From assembly GCA_009665115.1 (NCBI GenBank), contig WJXE01000124.1, positions 1-5,739 on the forward strand: a stretch of 5,739 nt of DNA, in the 5' to 3' direction. The stretch's first letter is position 1, and every line of letters starts with the position of its first letter. The stretch comes from Nitrosopumilales archaeon (GTDB lineage: Archaea > Thermoproteota > Nitrososphaeria > Nitrososphaerales > Nitrososphaeraceae). Below, one piece after another: positions 4,676 to 5,739 of this stretch. The translations under genes were made by a program, and so were the position numbers. Below the pieces are notes generated by a model. It made no database searches and had not been told where the DNA came from. It saw only the letters and a list, made by a program, of their open reading frames with translations.

Positions 4676-5344
4676 TTAAGAAGTGACTCCCTCAGCCAAT
4701 AGTGACTGAATCATTTGCTCAGTTTGATCATAATCGCCTTCGCCGATATGGCTATAGCGGACGTATCCTTGGTTATCAACTAGGTAGTCTCTTGGCCAGT
4801 AATTGTTTCCATATGCATTCCAAGATGCATAATTGTTATCCAGAATTACTGGATATTTTATTTGAAAGTTATGGACAGCTGTCTTTACATTATCGATATT
4901 TTTCTCTGTACTAAATTCAGGTGTCTGAACCCCAACGATAACTAGACCTTTGTTTGAGTACTTTTGGTACCAATCATTGAGATGAGGAATAGTGTGTATA
5001 CAGTTAATACACGTATACGTCCAGAAGTGAACGAGTACTACCTTTCCTTTCAGATCTGCTAATCTGATGGGAGCAGGTGTGTTAATGTAACCAGTGATAC
5101 CAGTAAATTCTGGTGCTCTCTTAAAGTGAGATTTATCAATCTCAAATTGTGCTACTGGGTAAAAACGATTTCCTGTGTTACCATTTTGCGCAATTGGTAA
5201 AACTGAAATCCTCGATGATATCTGGCCTTGGTTTGATGGAGTGGCTTTCACAGTACTTGCACCCGTGATGTACATTGCTGGTGCCAATACCAATGCTATT
5301 ACTGCGATTACAACTACTAATACATTAGCGTACTGTCGGACCAT
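4676..5344 (-). CDS. exported TlpA/DipZ-like thioredoxin-fold oxidoreductase
   Basis: A 222-residue protein with an uncleaved or weakly cleaved hydrophobic N-terminus (about 7-29), a Ser/Gln/Asn-rich linker and a redoxin domain from about 78. The active site is FWTYTCINCIHTIP (107-120), with the redox pair C112-x-x-C115. The W-T-Y-T-C-I-N-C form is the hallmark of the DipZ-like branch of TlpA/DsbE proteins. The cis-Pro loop is YWPRDYLVD (182-190, Pro184), and KVVLVHFW (101-108) is the central strand. It should exchange thiols and disulfides outside the membrane, either forming or reducing disulfides in exported proteins. Bacterial DipZ fuses this domain to a CcdA-type membrane electron donor and a C-terminal lectin-like module; both are missing here, so the electron partner is elsewhere. 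ATG 5344 has GGAGG 12 bases upstream (plus-strand CCTCC 5357-5361), a rather long spacing. The gene converges on the lectin-like gene with a 245-base gap. Confidence 0.9.
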   Translation of the reverse strand: MVRQYANVLVVVIAVIALVLAPAMYITGASTVKATPSNQGQISSRISVLPIAQNGNTGNRFYPVAQFEIDKSHFKRAPEFTGITGYINTPAPIRLADLKGKVVLVHFWTYTCINCIHTIPHLNDWYQKYSNKGLVIVGVQTPEFSTEKNIDNVKTAVHNFQIKYPVILDNNYASWNAYGNNYWPRDYLVDNQGYVRYSHIGEGDYDQTEQMIQSLLAEGVTS

Positions 5345-5512
5345 TAAATCTTGTTTCCTCCAGATCGTTTTGCGAAGATTTGATAATTTGTGTATTCCAT
5401 GTTACCATTTTTCTTCACTCATTTCATTAATACTTTTTTCCAGATTGCATCCATATTGAAACAAAAGGGAAATAATCCAGAAGAATCAAAAGAAATAGCT
5501 AGAAGGGGTTAA

Positions 5513-5678
5513 GATGAAAGGAGTAACTACCATCATCAACAGTAATTAGTATACACATTCTTTATAGTGAATGACAAAAATAAATAGGATATATGATCTG
5601 ACTATAGTGAAGGCCAGGAGGGATAAAGTGAAGTCACTATGTGATCTTATTTCTTATAGTTGAAATCCTAATACCGAT
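5513..5678. repeat. TATAGTGAA repeats upstream of the right-edge gene
   Basis: TATAGTGAA occurs at 5563-5571 and 5603-5611, exactly 40 bases apart, with near copies TAAAGTGAA at 5624-5632 and TATAGTTGAA at 5655-5664. An inverted arrangement, AGTGA-AG-TCACT, lies at 5627-5638. The spread of one short element over about 100 bases upstream of the CxxC ORF suggests binding sites for a regulator. The last copy includes CTTATAG, about 23 bases before ATG 5679 and so also a possible TATA box. No gene is seen in this stretch. Confidence 0.35.
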
Positions 5679-5739
5679 ATGAATGAGGGCACATGTGCTT
5701 TGTGTGGAAAGACAATTATCAATTGTCCCAGGATTAAAC
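5679..5739 (+). CDS. start of a small CxxC (zinc-ribbon-like) protein, cut by window end
   Basis: Twenty codons are visible from ATG 5679 to the window edge: MNEGTCALCGKTIINCPRIK. The C-A-L-C-G-K motif (Cys6, Cys9) followed by Cys16-Pro looks like the first knuckle of a zinc ribbon, as in many small archaeal DNA-binding or accessory proteins. A stop codon at 5661-5663 limits upstream extension. There is no ribosome binding site, but CTTATAG about 23 bases upstream could be the TATA box of a leaderless message. With so little sequence the family cannot be named and a chance frame is possible. Confidence 0.45.
   Translation, partial: MNEGTCALCGKTIINCPRIK

Noticed and set aside
4702..4914. Plus-strand frame of 70 codons
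   Set aside because: Antisense to the thioredoxin domain, with no motif or initiation signal.
5175..5459. Plus-strand frame of 94 codons
   Set aside because: Mostly antisense to the N-terminal part of the oxidoreductase gene; its hydrophobic stretch mirrors the signal region.
5399..5512. Plus-strand 37-codon frame ending NNPEESKEIARRG
   Set aside because: The tail is protein-like and could be a gene remnant, but it overlaps the oxidoreductase promoter region, has no initiation signal and is too short to assign.

Overview
The window looks like a piece of an ammonia-oxidising archaeal (Nitrososphaerota/Thaumarchaeota) chromosome, most likely a low-GC soil lineage of the Nitrososphaera/Nitrosocosmicus type. 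Five things point this way. Promoters are archaeal: TATA boxes sit about 22-30 bases before start codons, several giving probable leaderless messages. Shine-Dalgarno sites are of the GGTGA/GGAGG type. A decayed response-regulator receiver fragment is present. An exported NodB-type deacetylase lies next to a membrane-anchored lectin-fold protein. There is also a stand-alone DipZ-like thioredoxin. The lineage is inferred from protein style and base composition; no ribosomal RNA or marker gene is present.

Layout. Bases 1-342 hold only a possible frameshifted gene relic on the minus strand and a 30-base tandem near-duplication. Bases 343-675 (+) encode a small secreted, four-cysteine, Ser/Gly-rich protein, richer in G and C than what follows. 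It converges on and overlaps a compact three-gene minus-strand operon (1625 down to 614): a ribbon-helix-helix (RHH) DNA-binding protein, a coiled-coil protein and an unrecognised acidic helical protein, joined by two 4-base ATGA overlaps. A divergent promoter at 1626-1713 carries four copies of an 8-base element, AGTAGTAT, placed over both start regions, and fires rightward into a 47-residue small ORF. This RHH operon and its divergent partner are the best candidate here for an undescribed regulatory or element-borne system. Next comes a truncated, frameshifted response-regulator receiver domain (1842-2053), so the region is a site of gene turnover.

The right half is a cell-surface block: an exported polysaccharide deacetylase (2294-3280), a membrane-anchored concanavalin-A/polysaccharide-lyase-like protein (3480-4430), and on the opposite strand a membrane-anchored TlpA/DipZ-like thiol-disulfide oxidoreductase (5344-4676). 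The first two plausibly remodel or bind extracellular glycans. The third may service disulfides in exported proteins such as the cysteine-bearing ones encoded here. The right edge (5513-5739) has repeated TATAGTGAA elements ahead of a small CxxC protein that runs off the window.
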